A stretch of 15,259 bases of DNA, taken from Coriobacteriales bacterium (GTDB taxonomy: Bacteria > Actinomycetota > Coriobacteriia > Coriobacteriales > UBA8131). The notes below the pieces were generated by a model, which saw nothing but the letters and a program-made list of their open reading frames with translations, did no database searches and had not been told where the DNA came from. Below, piece by piece: positions 1 through 7,344 of the stretch. Each line of letters starts with the position of its first letter. Within the stretch, counting starts at the first letter, position 1. The translations under genes were made by a program, and so were the position numbers. The stretch covers positions 1-15,259 of the forward strand of contig JAITUO010000072.1 in NCBI GenBank assembly GCA_031286245.1, given 5' to 3'.

Positions 1-58
1 TGGCACTTCCAATGTCAATCAAGCCTACCTACTCCAGAATTGCCCAAGAAAGTCTACT

Positions 59-220
59 GTGCCATGAAAAGACGATAATTTAGCACAAAATCGCGTTCAC
101 GTACGATTTTGAGCTGGAATAAGTGCGATAAAGTCCTTTAAAAGGCTAAATTCGATAGAAATCTACACGTCAAATCGTACGTGAACGCGATTTTGTACTA
201 TTTTTTATCGATTCTGTGGC
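59..220. repeat. Large imperfect palindrome (inverted-repeat element 1)
   Basis: The core is a perfect 25-bp inverted repeat, with arms at 85-109 and 172-196 around a 62-nt spacer. A second short palindrome, CCTTTAAAAGG at 135-145, sits exactly on the dyad centre. Outside the perfect arms the symmetry continues with mismatches out to GCCA near 61 and TGGC near 217. As RNA it would form a long hairpin with T-rich sequence after the right arm (191-208). It could be a MITE-like remnant, a bidirectional terminator for a gene ending left of the window, or a structured RNA. I recognise no known family. The inverted repeat is certain; its role is unknown. Confidence 0.85.
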
Positions 221-245
221 AAGGATGCTTGAATACACTTGTGGC

Positions 246-351
246 GGGTCCCAGGTTATCAGTAACGTTGGATTGACGCATTGGGTCCCAGGTTATCAGT
301 TAACGTTGGATAGTCACAGTAGTTATCCCAGGTTTTCTGTTAAACTTGGAT
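246..351. repeat. Three tandem dyad repeats upstream of the Fic gene
   Basis: Three copies of a 28-29 bp unit lie at 246-273, 283-311 and 324-351, offset by 37 and 40 bp. Copies 1 and 2 read CCAGGTTA, a 4-5 nt gap, then TAACGTTGG. Copy 3 reads CCAGGTTT, a 6-nt gap, then AAACTTGG. Each copy is therefore a small hairpin or dyad, and the third changes both arms together (GTTA/TAAC to GTTT/AAAC). Positions suggest repeated operator sites or an RNA leader for the fic gene that starts about 150 bp downstream; this role is inference. Confidence 0.75.
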
Positions 352-504
352 ATGAATGCAGCTTGATTAAGGCTTCTTTCATGTCAGTTGTGAATCTAAA
401 CAGTTGAGACGCATGGAGCTGGGTGAACCTAGAATCAAATGAGTTGCTAATTCATAAGAAAGCAACGCAAACACTTTTGGTTGGTAGGATAAAAGAGGAG
501 TAGC

Positions 505-1785
505 ATGGGCAAGTATCTTAACGAATACTGGCTGTCAGAAGGTTCTGGCCGCACTCGTCGTGAAAGGCAAAGCGGAACTTATCATCCCTACTTGCCTGAT
601 GCATTATCAACACAGGAATTCTACTTTCACAGTGAGGTCGTAGCAGCAGTATCAACAGCAGAATCTGCGATCAGAGACTTGAACAGCGCGGTTGAAGTCT
701 TGACCAACACTGAGCCGTTGGCTCGTCTGGTCTTACGAGCAGAAGCATTGGCTTCCTCCAGGATCGAAGGTTTGGAACTCGGTGCCGGTAGATTACTCAA
801 GGAAGAAGCTCTCAGCTCTATAAAACCTTCTAAACAAGCCACTCCTCGTGACAGAGCAGCTGCAGAAGTGCTCAACAGCATCCATATGATGGATGCTGCT
901 TTAAATCATGCAGTGATTGAGGAATCGATCACCATCCAGACAATATGTTCGATGCACCAAAGACTCCTTGAAGACACTAGTCAGAATCAATATGCTGGGC
1001 GACTACGGACAGAGCAGAACTGGACCGGAGGAAACAGCTACTCCCCGATCGGAGCCGATTACGTGCCACCGACTCCCGCAGCGGTACCAGGTCTTTTAGA
1101 AGATTTAGTAGCCTACTGCAACCTGCAAAACGTTTCTCCTGTGATAAAAGCAGCGATTGCCCACGCTCAGTTTGAGACGATCCATCCTTTTGTTGACGGC
1201 AATGGACGCGTCGGTCGCGCTCTTATCCACCTGATACTTAGAAGAAGCGGCATCGCTTCAAACACAGTTCCACCGATCTCACTAGTGCTATCAACCATGA
1301 AACAAAATTATGTCAGTTACCTGGATGCAACCAGGTACGACGGCAGTATCGACAGTAATCAGGCAAACGATTCACGCAATGAATGGGTCGAGTTTTTTGC
1401 CCATGTCTGCCAGCGAGCCTGCGCTGATGCCCAGGCTTTTGAGCATCGAATTGCCCGTCTTCGGGCACACTGGCAATCACTGGTTGTTCCGCGAAAAGGC
1501 TCAACCGTGGAAGCACTGCTCGGTTTACTGCCAGGGATTCCTGTCATCACAATTAACACTGCGGCTGCGGCGACAGGGAGAAGTGTTGAGGCTACCCGCT
1601 TAGCTGTAGAAGCACTGACCGACGCCGGAATCCTCACACAGTCTTCATCTAATCGGCGCAATCGGGTTTTCGAGGCACTATCGGTGATTGATGAATTCAC
1701 AGCTTATGAACGTGGCCTGGCAACATTGTCAGGGTTTACTACTGTGGAGAAACCCGTGCGCAGAGTACCTCGTCGCCGTGGTTAA
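505..1785 (+). CDS. Fic-domain protein (class II, probable AMPylase)
   Basis: A 426-aa protein of the Fic family. These enzymes usually transfer AMP from ATP to a hydroxyl side chain of a target protein. The complete catalytic motif HPFVDGNGRVGR is at residues 227-238, with His227 as catalytic base. An upstream S-x3-E-G motif (S84, E88, G89) matches the inhibitory helix of class II Fic proteins, in which the glutamate blocks productive ATP binding. The N-terminal ~120 residues look like the usual Fic_N helical region. Residues ~330-400 look like a helix-turn-helix tail, common in bacterial Fic proteins of this length. The ATG at 505 follows AAAGAGGAG a few bases upstream. There is no antitoxin-like partner next to it, as expected when inhibition is in cis. 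A GTTGCT/AGCAAC dyad (443-466) and the three repeats at 246-351 lie upstream. Target protein unknown. Confidence 0.92.
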   Translation: MGKYLNEYWLSEGSGRTRRERQSGTYHPYLPDALSTQEFYFHSEVVAAVSTAESAIRDLNSAVEVLTNTEPLARLVLRAEALASSRIEGLELGAGRLLKEEALSSIKPSKQATPRDRAAAEVLNSIHMMDAALNHAVIEESITIQTICSMHQRLLEDTSQNQYAGRLRTEQNWTGGNSYSPIGADYVPPTPAAVPGLLEDLVAYCNLQNVSPVIKAAIAHAQFETIHPFVDGNGRVGRALIHLILRRSGIASNTVPPISLVLSTMKQNYVSYLDATRYDGSIDSNQANDSRNEWVEFFAHVCQRACADAQAFEHRIARLRAHWQSLVVPRKGSTVEALLGLLPGIPVITINTAAAATGRSVEATRLAVEALTDAGILTQSSSNRRNRVFEALSVIDEFTAYERGLATLSGFTTVEKPVRRVPRRRG

Positions 1786-1807
1786 GCACTAGCGTTAATT
1801 ACTCGTG

Positions 1808-1826
1808 AGAGTTTCTGGAAAACTCT
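1808..1826 (+). terminator. Weak hairpin after the Fic gene
   Basis: AGAGTTT, a CTGGA loop, and AAACTCT form a 7-bp stem 22 bases past the fic stop codon. There is no T-run behind it, so it is at best a poor intrinsic terminator or an RNA-stabilising hairpin. Confidence 0.25.
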
Positions 1827-1932
1827 GCAAGCAAACCAAGTCGGCTATTGAGAAAGCGGCATAAAGAGGGATTGCTCTAGTTCTATCTAGATTACCCCGT
1901 GCGTCGCGTATTGCTTGCCAATTTGTTCATTG

Positions 1933-1964
1933 TAGTGAGCATTTTCGTCTCGTATAGTGAGCAT
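1933..1964. repeat. Decamer direct repeat, 22-bp spacing
   Basis: TAGTGAGCAT occurs at 1933-1942 and again at 1955-1964, exactly 22 bp apart, about two helical turns. This could be a pair of protein-binding sites or chance. No promoter or gene is clearly attached to it. Confidence 0.4.
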
Positions 1965-2228
1965 ATTGGTACCAGGCTGTTAGTAGGAGCTCAGACTTTC
2001 CTGTCTCACCCGTCGTAAACAATGGGACAACTGTGAATACTAATACTGCTTCTGTCACTCCCCCGATCACTAGTATTCCAAATCGTTATGCAACTGATTC
2101 TATTACCTTTCGCATTTGCAGATAGCCGCCCTCACTCCATCAGGTTATGTCTTTTATTGTGTGATGCCGACTCGCAGCAACAACATTGGTTTTGTTCGAC
2201 TACCTCATGATGGCATGCAGCCAGCTCT

Positions 2229-3260
2229 TTACTTTTTCCATCTCGTAGCTTCGTAATCTTGAACAAGAGCCATCAATGGAGCCATCATCGCCATCATCGC
2301 CTGCATCTGTTGTTCGGGACTAGCGTTTGGATCCCTGGCACTGGTAAATTGCCCTGCGCCAATGTAAGTACCGATGTATCCGGTGAGGTGGGAGTATTGT
2401 TCCAGCATACGTAGGTTTTCAGCCATCACAACCTCTTCATTCCCCAGCGCCATACCTGGCGGTCCAATCATATTGAAACCGCCAACCATGGTGAATTTGC
2501 CCTCATACTCGGTGAGTATCCCAACAATGTCATTGCTAGGTTCGACCCACGACCACGCCGCTGCGCCTGCTTCAATGTAGTCTGCTACGCAGATATCCGC
2601 TTTACCGCAAGTATGCTGCTGGGGAATGATCCCCTCCTCGCGACAGGCATCATTGATCCGCTTGTGATTGGGTTTCAATAGTGCGCGGTAGGTGTCTGGC
2701 GACATGAACAGACTGCGCACTGTCGCAATGTCGTCATGATAGGAAAAAATGTCAGGCTTGTAGTATTTGGCGAGTTTCTTGATCTTTTTGATCTTGTAGT
2801 CAGTGATCGCTGACAGCAACTCAAAGGTTGCTTCTGGTTCGATTGCCATAGCTATGAGGGCGCCCTCGAACCCCATCAATGCCACGAGCCGTTCGTATGG
2901 CGCGTTACCGCTGGCATATTCCAGGGTCTGCATATCTGGGTTCCACATTGCTTTGTCAATCTCGGCTTTCTTCTCCCAATCAATGGCATCGAGATCGGGA
3001 AATACCACTTCTGTTTTCCACTTCGTGACGTCTTCGAGTACGAAATTTCCCGGCTCGGGGATCGGTCCGTTGATCCCCATATGGTCGGGATAGACCCAGG
3101 TGACGCCAAAGCCGTCCTTGCCGCCACCCGTCGGGCCTTTCTCGTAGTCGTCCATGAAGCCCATGAAAGTGGAATGCACCATGCCCATCGGGATGAACTC
3201 GGTAGGTTTGTGGTTCATCGCCAGAAGATAGTTCTCTCGTGGTGATATGGAATATGCCAT
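2229..3260 (-). CDS. Uroporphyrinogen decarboxylase (UroD/MtaA) superfamily protein
   Basis: A 343-aa protein of the UroD fold. Anaerobes often use this fold for MtaA/MtbA/CmuA-type cobamide methyltransferases that move methyl groups between a corrinoid protein and coenzyme M or a pterin. The N-terminus (SPRENYLLAMNHKPTEFIP) is typical of the family. HTCG at 216-219 gives the His-x-Cys half of the zinc site of the MtaA/MtbA type. No cysteine follows in the C-terminal part where the third ligand normally lies, so the zinc chemistry may be altered or absent. The frame stays open to 3335, but the ATG at 3260 has GGGGAAAGAGG just upstream and starts the conserved sequence. The tail is methionine-rich (QMQAMMAMMAPLM). 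No corrinoid-binding or methyltransferase-activating partner lies beside it. Family sure; exact reaction not. Confidence 0.85.
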   Translation of the reverse strand: MAYSISPRENYLLAMNHKPTEFIPMGMVHSTFMGFMDDYEKGPTGGGKDGFGVTWVYPDHMGINGPIPEPGNFVLEDVTKWKTEVVFPDLDAIDWEKKAEIDKAMWNPDMQTLEYASGNAPYERLVALMGFEGALIAMAIEPEATFELLSAITDYKIKKIKKLAKYYKPDIFSYHDDIATVRSLFMSPDTYRALLKPNHKRINDACREEGIIPQQHTCGKADICVADYIEAGAAAWSWVEPSNDIVGILTEYEGKFTMVGGFNMIGPPGMALGNEEVVMAENLRMLEQYSHLTGYIGTYIGAGQFTSARDPNASPEQQMQAMMAMMAPLMALVQDYEATRWKK

Positions 3261-3308
3261 GATAAAAACCTCTTTCCCCTCAGTGATTGTTGGCTCGTAG
3301 ATAAGAAA

Positions 3309-3335
3309 ATTATAACAAAGCAGCTTTCGATTCAA
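3309..3335 (-). promoter_or_regulatory. Promoter for the UroD-family gene
   Basis: Read on the minus strand, an extended -10 box TGTTATAAT lies at 3317-3309. A -35-like TTGAAT lies at 3335-3330, with a short 15-bp spacer. The expected start site leaves a ~40-nt leader before the ATG at 3260. The extended -10 would compensate for the spacing. Confidence 0.6.
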
Positions 3336-3468
3336 TCAGTCATTACAAAACCTGCTCCAGCACAGCAGCCGGCGTGAGGAAGCTGTAGCATTTGACCATG
3401 GAGAGCTGGCTGAAAAATATTGCCAGGAGGATGGCCTGGTGTATAGGTTAACTTCAACTATGTAAATG

Positions 3469-3495
3469 TTGCAGCAATGCATCATGGGGTACTAT
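3469..3495 (+). promoter_or_regulatory. Possible promoter for the hydrolase gene
   Basis: TTGCAG (3469-3474) and TACTAT (3490-3495) are separated by 15 bp and lie about 35-60 bp before the hydrolase start. Both boxes are imperfect and the spacer is short, so this is only a candidate. Confidence 0.3.
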
Positions 3496-3529
3496 TGGCA
3501 CAAGGTTTTCACTCGTTGAAAGGAGCATC

Positions 3530-4345
3530 ATGAACAAGGAAATCGTTGGTACTACTTTTGACGGCCTCAAGTTAATGGGCCGGATCGATTCGCCGGACAA
3601 CCCCAAGGCGGTCGCCATCGTCGTCCATGGCGCGGTCGAGCACTATGGACGCTACGATTACTTGACTGAAAAACTATTAGCCGCTGGATATGCCGTTGTC
3701 CGCTTCGACCATCGGGGCCATGGCCGCAGTGAAGGTAAGCGAGCCTACTACTCCGACCGTACCGAGATCGTCAAGGACACCGACATCTTCGTCGAGGTCG
3801 CCATGGCCGAGTTCCCGGGCTTACCTACCTACATGATCGGACATTCCATGGGAGGCTTTGCTTCCATCAGCTACGCTATCACTTTTCCCGGAAAAATCGG
3901 AAGCTACGTTCTCTCTGGTGCAACCGCCGCGGATAATGTCTTCCAAATAGATGAGTCTATTCCTGATGATACCTACTTCCCCAATGAACTGGGTGCGGGT
4001 GATGCGGGTGCCAGGCTCTGCTCCGACCCAGCGGTAATCGAAGCCTATTATGCAGATCCACTGGTGGGCAAAGAGATGTCAATTGGCCTAACGAGGGTGA
4101 TAGGCCAAGGCGTGGCCTGGATCAAGGAGAATATCAACGTCTTTAGCGATCCGGTCCTGGTCATGAACGGTGGCAATGATGTGATGGCTATGGGAGGCTA
4201 TTCAACTTTCTTCGATGGAATATCCTCAACCGACAAGTCCCTTTGCGTCTTTGCCGGCCTGGGCCATGAAATCTTCAACGAGTTCATCAAGGATCGCATC
4301 ATTCGTGACACCATTGAGTGGATGGATGACCGCCTCCCTGCCTAG
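3530..4345 (+). CDS. Alpha/beta hydrolase, monoacylglycerol-lipase-like (serine aminopeptidase S33 group)
   Basis: A 271-aa soluble alpha/beta hydrolase, full length for the family. It has the oxyanion HG after the first strands (H33-G34) and the nucleophile elbow GHSMGG with Ser106. A likely acid Asp217 lies in NGGND, and the catalytic His246 in GLGHE. The FDHRGHGRSEG segment near residues 65-75 is typical of the lysophospholipase/monoacylglycerol lipase subgroup, so an ester of a fatty acid or similar small substrate is the best guess. The ATG at 3530 follows GAAAGGAG at good spacing. There is no signal peptide. It is divergent from the UroD-family gene across ~270 bp and ends in its own hairpin (4373-4401), so it looks monocistronic. 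The natural substrate cannot be told from the sequence. Confidence 0.9.
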   Translation: MNKEIVGTTFDGLKLMGRIDSPDNPKAVAIVVHGAVEHYGRYDYLTEKLLAAGYAVVRFDHRGHGRSEGKRAYYSDRTEIVKDTDIFVEVAMAEFPGLPTYMIGHSMGGFASISYAITFPGKIGSYVLSGATAADNVFQIDESIPDDTYFPNELGAGDAGARLCSDPAVIEAYYADPLVGKEMSIGLTRVIGQGVAWIKENINVFSDPVLVMNGGNDVMAMGGYSTFFDGISSTDKSLCVFAGLGHEIFNEFIKDRIIRDTIEWMDDRLPA

Positions 4346-4372
4346 TTACTGGCAGCAAGAGCACGGTGTGGT

Positions 4373-4401
4373 AAAGGGTGAGGACTGGTTCCTCGCCCTT
4401 T
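4373..4401 (+). terminator. Hairpin terminator after the hydrolase
   Basis: AAAGGGTGAGGA and TCCTCGCCCTTT pair over 12 bp with one G-T wobble around a short loop, 27 bases past the stop codon. The following sequence TCTCTGTC is only moderately T-rich. Confidence 0.7.
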
Positions 4402-4454
4402 CTCTGTCTACAAATTGCTTACTATTTCTCTTGCTGGCTGACTGATATTTTTCT

Positions 4455-4463
4455 TGTTATAAT
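4455..4463 (+). promoter_or_regulatory. Extended -10 promoter for the DUF4143 ATPase
   Basis: TGTTATAAT (4455-4463) is a consensus extended -10, located between the hydrolase terminator and the ATG at 4517. No good -35 is visible, which extended -10 promoters tolerate. The same nonamer occurs at the UroD-family gene promoter. Confidence 0.55.
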
Positions 4464-4516
4464 GTTGCTATTCTTATTGTTGGCTGTTCATACAAGCCTG
4501 ATTGTAGAGAGAAGCC

Positions 4517-5767
4517 ATGGAGTATCTTCCTCGATTCATCGACCAAACGCTTGTAGAGCGCCTGGGTAGCGCAGGTGCTGTGGTCATTGAAGGCCCCAAA
4601 GGTTGTGGAAAAACCGAGACCGCTCTGCAAATTGCCGGAAGTAATATCCGGTTCGATTCCGACGAGCAAATTCGAGCTCGAATGGACGTAGACCCACGAA
4701 GTGTTTTACATGGCATGACTCCACGATTACTTGATGAATGGCAAGAGTACCCTCAAATCTGGAACTATGTCCGACGAGAGGTTGACGAACGCAGAGTAAA
4801 AGGGCAATTCATCCTAACAGGTTCAGCTACTCCGGAGGAGCAAACAAAACGACACTCAGGAATAGGTAGATTCTCCATACTGACAATGCGCCCCATGTCT
4901 TTGAGCGAGAAAGGCTGGTCAACAAAGGAAGTTAGTCTGGCTGCATTGATGAAAGGAGTTTCTCCACAATCTGAGCCTGCTTCATTTGAGCTTAGTGATC
5001 TAGCCGAAAAAATGACCCTGGGTGGTTGGCCAGGTGTAATCGGACTCAGTGCAGTAGAAGGCTTTCGTTTTGCCAGTGACTATATATCTCTGATTGCTGA
5101 AATAGATCTGTCAAAGGTGTCTGAAAAACGTCGTGATCCATTCAAAATCAAACGCTTGTTGCAATCATTGGCCAGAAATATCTCAACTGAGGCTACAGTC
5201 ACCGCTTTGACCAAAGATACTGTTGGGGAAGACAACGAATTAAACCACGCAACAGTGGTTGATTATACTTCCGCATTAGAGCGTCTGATGGTGATTGAAT
5301 CCTTGCCTGCTTGGAACACACACATCCGATCATCATACATGCTGCGGAAATCCCCAAAGCATCACTTTTGTGATCCATCTTTGGCTATTGGTGCTTTAGG
5401 TCTTTCAATCGACAAGTTGACTGAGGATTTTAACTTCCTCGGACTGCTGTTTGAGTCATTGGCGATCAGGGATCTGAGAGTTTATGCTGATGCTAATAAT
5501 GGGAAGGTCTTTCATTATCGTGATTCTTCTGGTCTGGAAGTTGATGCCATTGTCGAGTTTGCTGATGGTACATGGGGAGCTTTTGAAATCAAGTTGGGGT
5601 TCGGAGCTGTCGACGTAGCTGCAGCCAATCTATTGCGATTCGCAAGTAGAATCGATACGCTAAAAACCAAAGCTCCTGCAACACTGACAGTGATCACCGG
5701 TAACGGGTTTGCCCACCAAAGACAGGATGGTGTTTGTGTGGTTCCCCTCTACAGCCTGACAGCCTGA
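4517..5767 (+). CDS. AAA_14/DUF4143 ATPase
   Basis: A 416-aa protein with the standard architecture of the AAA_14-DUF4143 family, an abundant but poorly characterised bacterial group. The Walker A GPKGCGKT is at 26-33. A Walker B-like RLLDEWQ is at 70-76, and an ILTGSATP sensor segment follows. The C-terminal DUF4143 part ends with a PD-(D/E)xK-like signature, D343 and E357-I-K359. This signature is frequent in the family and hints at nucleic-acid binding or an ancestral nuclease. The start ATG at 4517 follows AGAGAGAAG. It is transcribed from its own promoter and converges on cbiO with only 70 bp between stops. The stop lies in an octamer duplication AGCCTGAC AGCCTGAC. Proposed roles for the family (defence, toxin-antitoxin-like, accessory genes) are unproven, and nothing here decides among them. 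Confidence 0.88.
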   Translation: MEYLPRFIDQTLVERLGSAGAVVIEGPKGCGKTETALQIAGSNIRFDSDEQIRARMDVDPRSVLHGMTPRLLDEWQEYPQIWNYVRREVDERRVKGQFILTGSATPEEQTKRHSGIGRFSILTMRPMSLSEKGWSTKEVSLAALMKGVSPQSEPASFELSDLAEKMTLGGWPGVIGLSAVEGFRFASDYISLIAEIDLSKVSEKRRDPFKIKRLLQSLARNISTEATVTALTKDTVGEDNELNHATVVDYTSALERLMVIESLPAWNTHIRSSYMLRKSPKHHFCDPSLAIGALGLSIDKLTEDFNFLGLLFESLAIRDLRVYADANNGKVFHYRDSSGLEVDAIVEFADGTWGAFEIKLGFGAVDVAAANLLRFASRIDTLKTKAPATLTVITGNGFAHQRQDGVCVVPLYSLTA

Positions 5768-5795
5768 CTGCTTGGACTTTGCCTGGTCGACAGCA

Positions 5796-5861
5796 GCTTA
5801 TTGTCGAGCTACTTCACGCCATATGCTTGCAGGCGAGCTACTTCAGACCGTGGGCTTGTAG
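5796..5861. repeat. 29-bp tandem repeat across the cbiO 3' end
   Basis: Two 29-bp units (5796-5824 and 5825-5853) share GCTT at their start and CGAGCTACTTCA in the middle. A third unit begins GCTTGTAG at 5854 and breaks off. The cbiO stop codon falls in the second unit, so its last codons are repeat-encoded. A small TCGACA/TGTCGA dyad (5787-5807) overlaps the first unit and is the only hairpin between the convergent stops. Confidence 0.65.
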
Positions 5862-6545
5862 CAAGCTGTTGTCTTGCAGTAATTCATGGCAAGGCCCATC
5901 AGCCACAATCACTCCCTCGTCGATTATTAGCGCTCGCTGGCAGAGTTGCCAAGCTAGATCGAGATCATGGGTGGCAATCAAGACAGTAGTCTGGATGCTT
6001 GCCAATAAAGCCATCATCTGCCGTCTCCCGCGTGGATCAAGGTTGCTGGTCGGCTCATCCAGGATTAGGAACTCCGGCTGCATTACGAGTATCGTTGCCA
6101 AGGCAGCTCGCTTGCGCTGTCCAAAGGACAGATTCTGTGGTGCCTTGTTCGAGACATCTACCAGTCCGACCTCGTCCAGCGCAGCTGTGACACGCCGGTC
6201 CAGCTCGTCTCCACTGATACCTTGGTTCAATGGTCCAAAGGCCACATCGTCATAGACGCTGGTCATGAACAGTTGATCATCAGGATCTTGAAAAACCAGC
6301 CCAACCTGCTGGCGAATTTCCCGCAAATTCTCCGGTGCCAACAGCCTCTCGCCAATATGGATTTGCCCAGAGTTCGGTAATAACACACCGTTAGCCAGCA
6401 GCATGACTGTCGACTTACCAGCCCCATTCGGTCCCAGTAAGGCGACATGCTCGCCGTGTTCCAATGCAAAGTTGACTCCACGTAACGCCTGCGTACCATC
6501 CGGGTAACTGAACCTGACATCTTGGTAAGTGATACGACAACTCAT
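5838..6545 (-). CDS. cbiO: Cobalt/nickel ECF transporter ATPase CbiO
   Basis: A 235-aa ABC ATPase that powers metal import together with CbiQ and CbiM. All motifs are intact: Walker A GPNGAGKST (38-46), Q-loop VFQDPDDQLF (84-93, the form typical of ECF ATPases), signature LSFGQ (139-143), Walker B FLILDEP (159-165) and switch His193 in ATHD. The frame extends upstream to 6698. The ATG at 6545 has AGGGAGAAA in front of it and lies 10 bp after the cbiQ stop, so it is the start. It is the last gene of the cbiM-cbiQ-cbiO operon. There is one ATPase gene, so the complex presumably uses a CbiO homodimer. The C-terminus is short and repeat-encoded. Confidence 0.95.
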   Translation of the reverse strand: MSCRITYQDVRFSYPDGTQALRGVNFALEHGEHVALLGPNGAGKSTVMLLANGVLLPNSGQIHIGERLLAPENLREIRQQVGLVFQDPDDQLFMTSVYDDVAFGPLNQGISGDELDRRVTAALDEVGLVDVSNKAPQNLSFGQRKRAALATILVMQPEFLILDEPTSNLDPRGRRQMMALLASIQTTVLIATHDLDLAWQLCQRALIIDEGVIVADGPCHELLQDNSLLQAHGLK

Positions 6546-6555
6546 GGGTTTCTCC

Positions 6556-7344
6556 CTATATAAATGAAAAGGCCAGGGCCAGAGCCAGCATCGTGGCAAC
6601 CAGTAATGCGTCAGCGACGCCAAACCGCTGCCTGACCCGACGTGGCAGGCTGCCGGTAAAACCACGTGCCAGCATCGCCACGTGGATACGTTCGCCACGC
6701 GTTTGAGCCCGCACGATCAGCGAGCCGGCCAAGTTGCCGTAAAGCAGCACTTGTCGGCGTCGGCTGAGTTGCGGTGCGCGCGACACCAGTGACCGTCTGA
6801 GCGAAGCCAGTTGGCTGCGCATCAGATCGACATAGCGGTATAAAAAGGTCAGCAATAACAAGAAGGCTCGCGGCAGTCGTAGACGTTCCATGGCGTACAG
6901 CAGGTCACTCTGCGAACAGGCCTGTGCCAGGACGAGCATCACCAGAACACACAGCCAGGGGGTCAGTACCAGCTGTAATAACAATGGTAATCCCAAGAAA
7001 TAAGCTGTGGATAAGCCCGTGAGGCTGATCTCTGGGAGATATCGGAGTGGAGCAAGTAGAGCCATCGAGCCGGCAAACGGCAAGACGATCAGGGAACGTA
7101 ATAATAGCTTGAGTATCGAAGCCTTAGTTAGCAGGGCTACCATGATGGTTAATGCCAGGATGCAGGCGATTTCGAGTAATGAATGCGGCATGCCGATTAC
7201 GATTCCAACGACCAGTATCAGGGCAGAGAGTAGCATCCCCTGTGGCGAGAATGGGTTGGTAGGATTGGTTGACCGAGTAGGGCCAGTAGGCTCGAGAGGG
7301 TGTGCGGCTGTTGAGATTGACCCGGGTTTATCCACAGTATTCAA
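6556..7344 (-). CDS. cbiQ: ECF transporter T component CbiQ
   Basis: A membrane protein of about 262 aa with 5-6 hydrophobic segments, the scaffold that couples CbiO to CbiM. The cytoplasmic coupling region shows the EcfT-type motifs: RLRLPRAF midway, then the conserved Ala-Arg-Gly (A226-R227-G228) in AMLARGF. The start is uncertain. A TTG at 7344 overlaps the cbiM stop as TTGA, which suggests translational coupling, but no strong ribosome binding site precedes it. GTG at 7335 or ATG at 7236 would remove the unusual Thr/Pro-rich N-terminal stretch (PTGPTRSTNPTNP). The ATG at 7348 is out of frame and stops at once. Its position between cbiM and cbiO confirms the assignment. Confidence 0.92.
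   Translation of the reverse strand: MNTVDKPGSISTAAHPLEPTGPTRSTNPTNPFSPQGMLLSALILVVGIVIGMPHSLLEIACILALTIMVALLTKASILKLLLRSLIVLPFAGSMALLAPLRYLPEISLTGLSTAYFLGLPLLLQLVLTPWLCVLVMLVLAQACSQSDLLYAMERLRLPRAFLLLLTFLYRYVDLMRSQLASLRRSLVSRAPQLSRRRQVLLYGNLAGSLIVRAQTRGERIHVAMLARGFTGSLPRRVRQRFGVADALLVATMLALALAFSFI

Larger units (their letters stand above)
1786..2228. other. Gene-poor interval after fic
   Basis: I find no convincing gene in this 443-bp stretch. The longest suggestive piece is a 30-codon frame opening with GTG at 2033 (VNTNTASVTPPITS...), with no ribosome binding site or recognisable motif. It also holds a weak hairpin just after fic, a decamer repeat (1933-1964), and an 8-bp inverted repeat GAATACTA/TAGTATTC around 2035-2081. 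It may be decayed sequence, but nothing identifies what decayed. Confidence 0.5.

Noticed and set aside
1..78. Open frames at the left edge that could be the tail of a gene
   Set aside because: All three plus frames are open for 20-27 codons, so the signal is not discriminating, and none of the translations is recognisable.
246..351. CRISPR array
   Set aside because: Only three copies, diverging, with 9-12 nt between units and an internal dyad; no cas genes nearby.
216..407. 63-codon frame with GTG start over the dyad repeats
   Set aside because: No ribosome binding site, and its content simply follows the tandem DNA repeats.
505..1785. Fic/Doc toxin with a separate antitoxin
   Set aside because: The inhibitory S-x3-E-G motif is inside the same protein, and no small partner gene lies next to it.
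4621..4680. tRNA T-loop-like GGTTCGATTCC
   Set aside because: It lies inside the DUF4143 coding frame and no acceptor or anticodon arms surround it.
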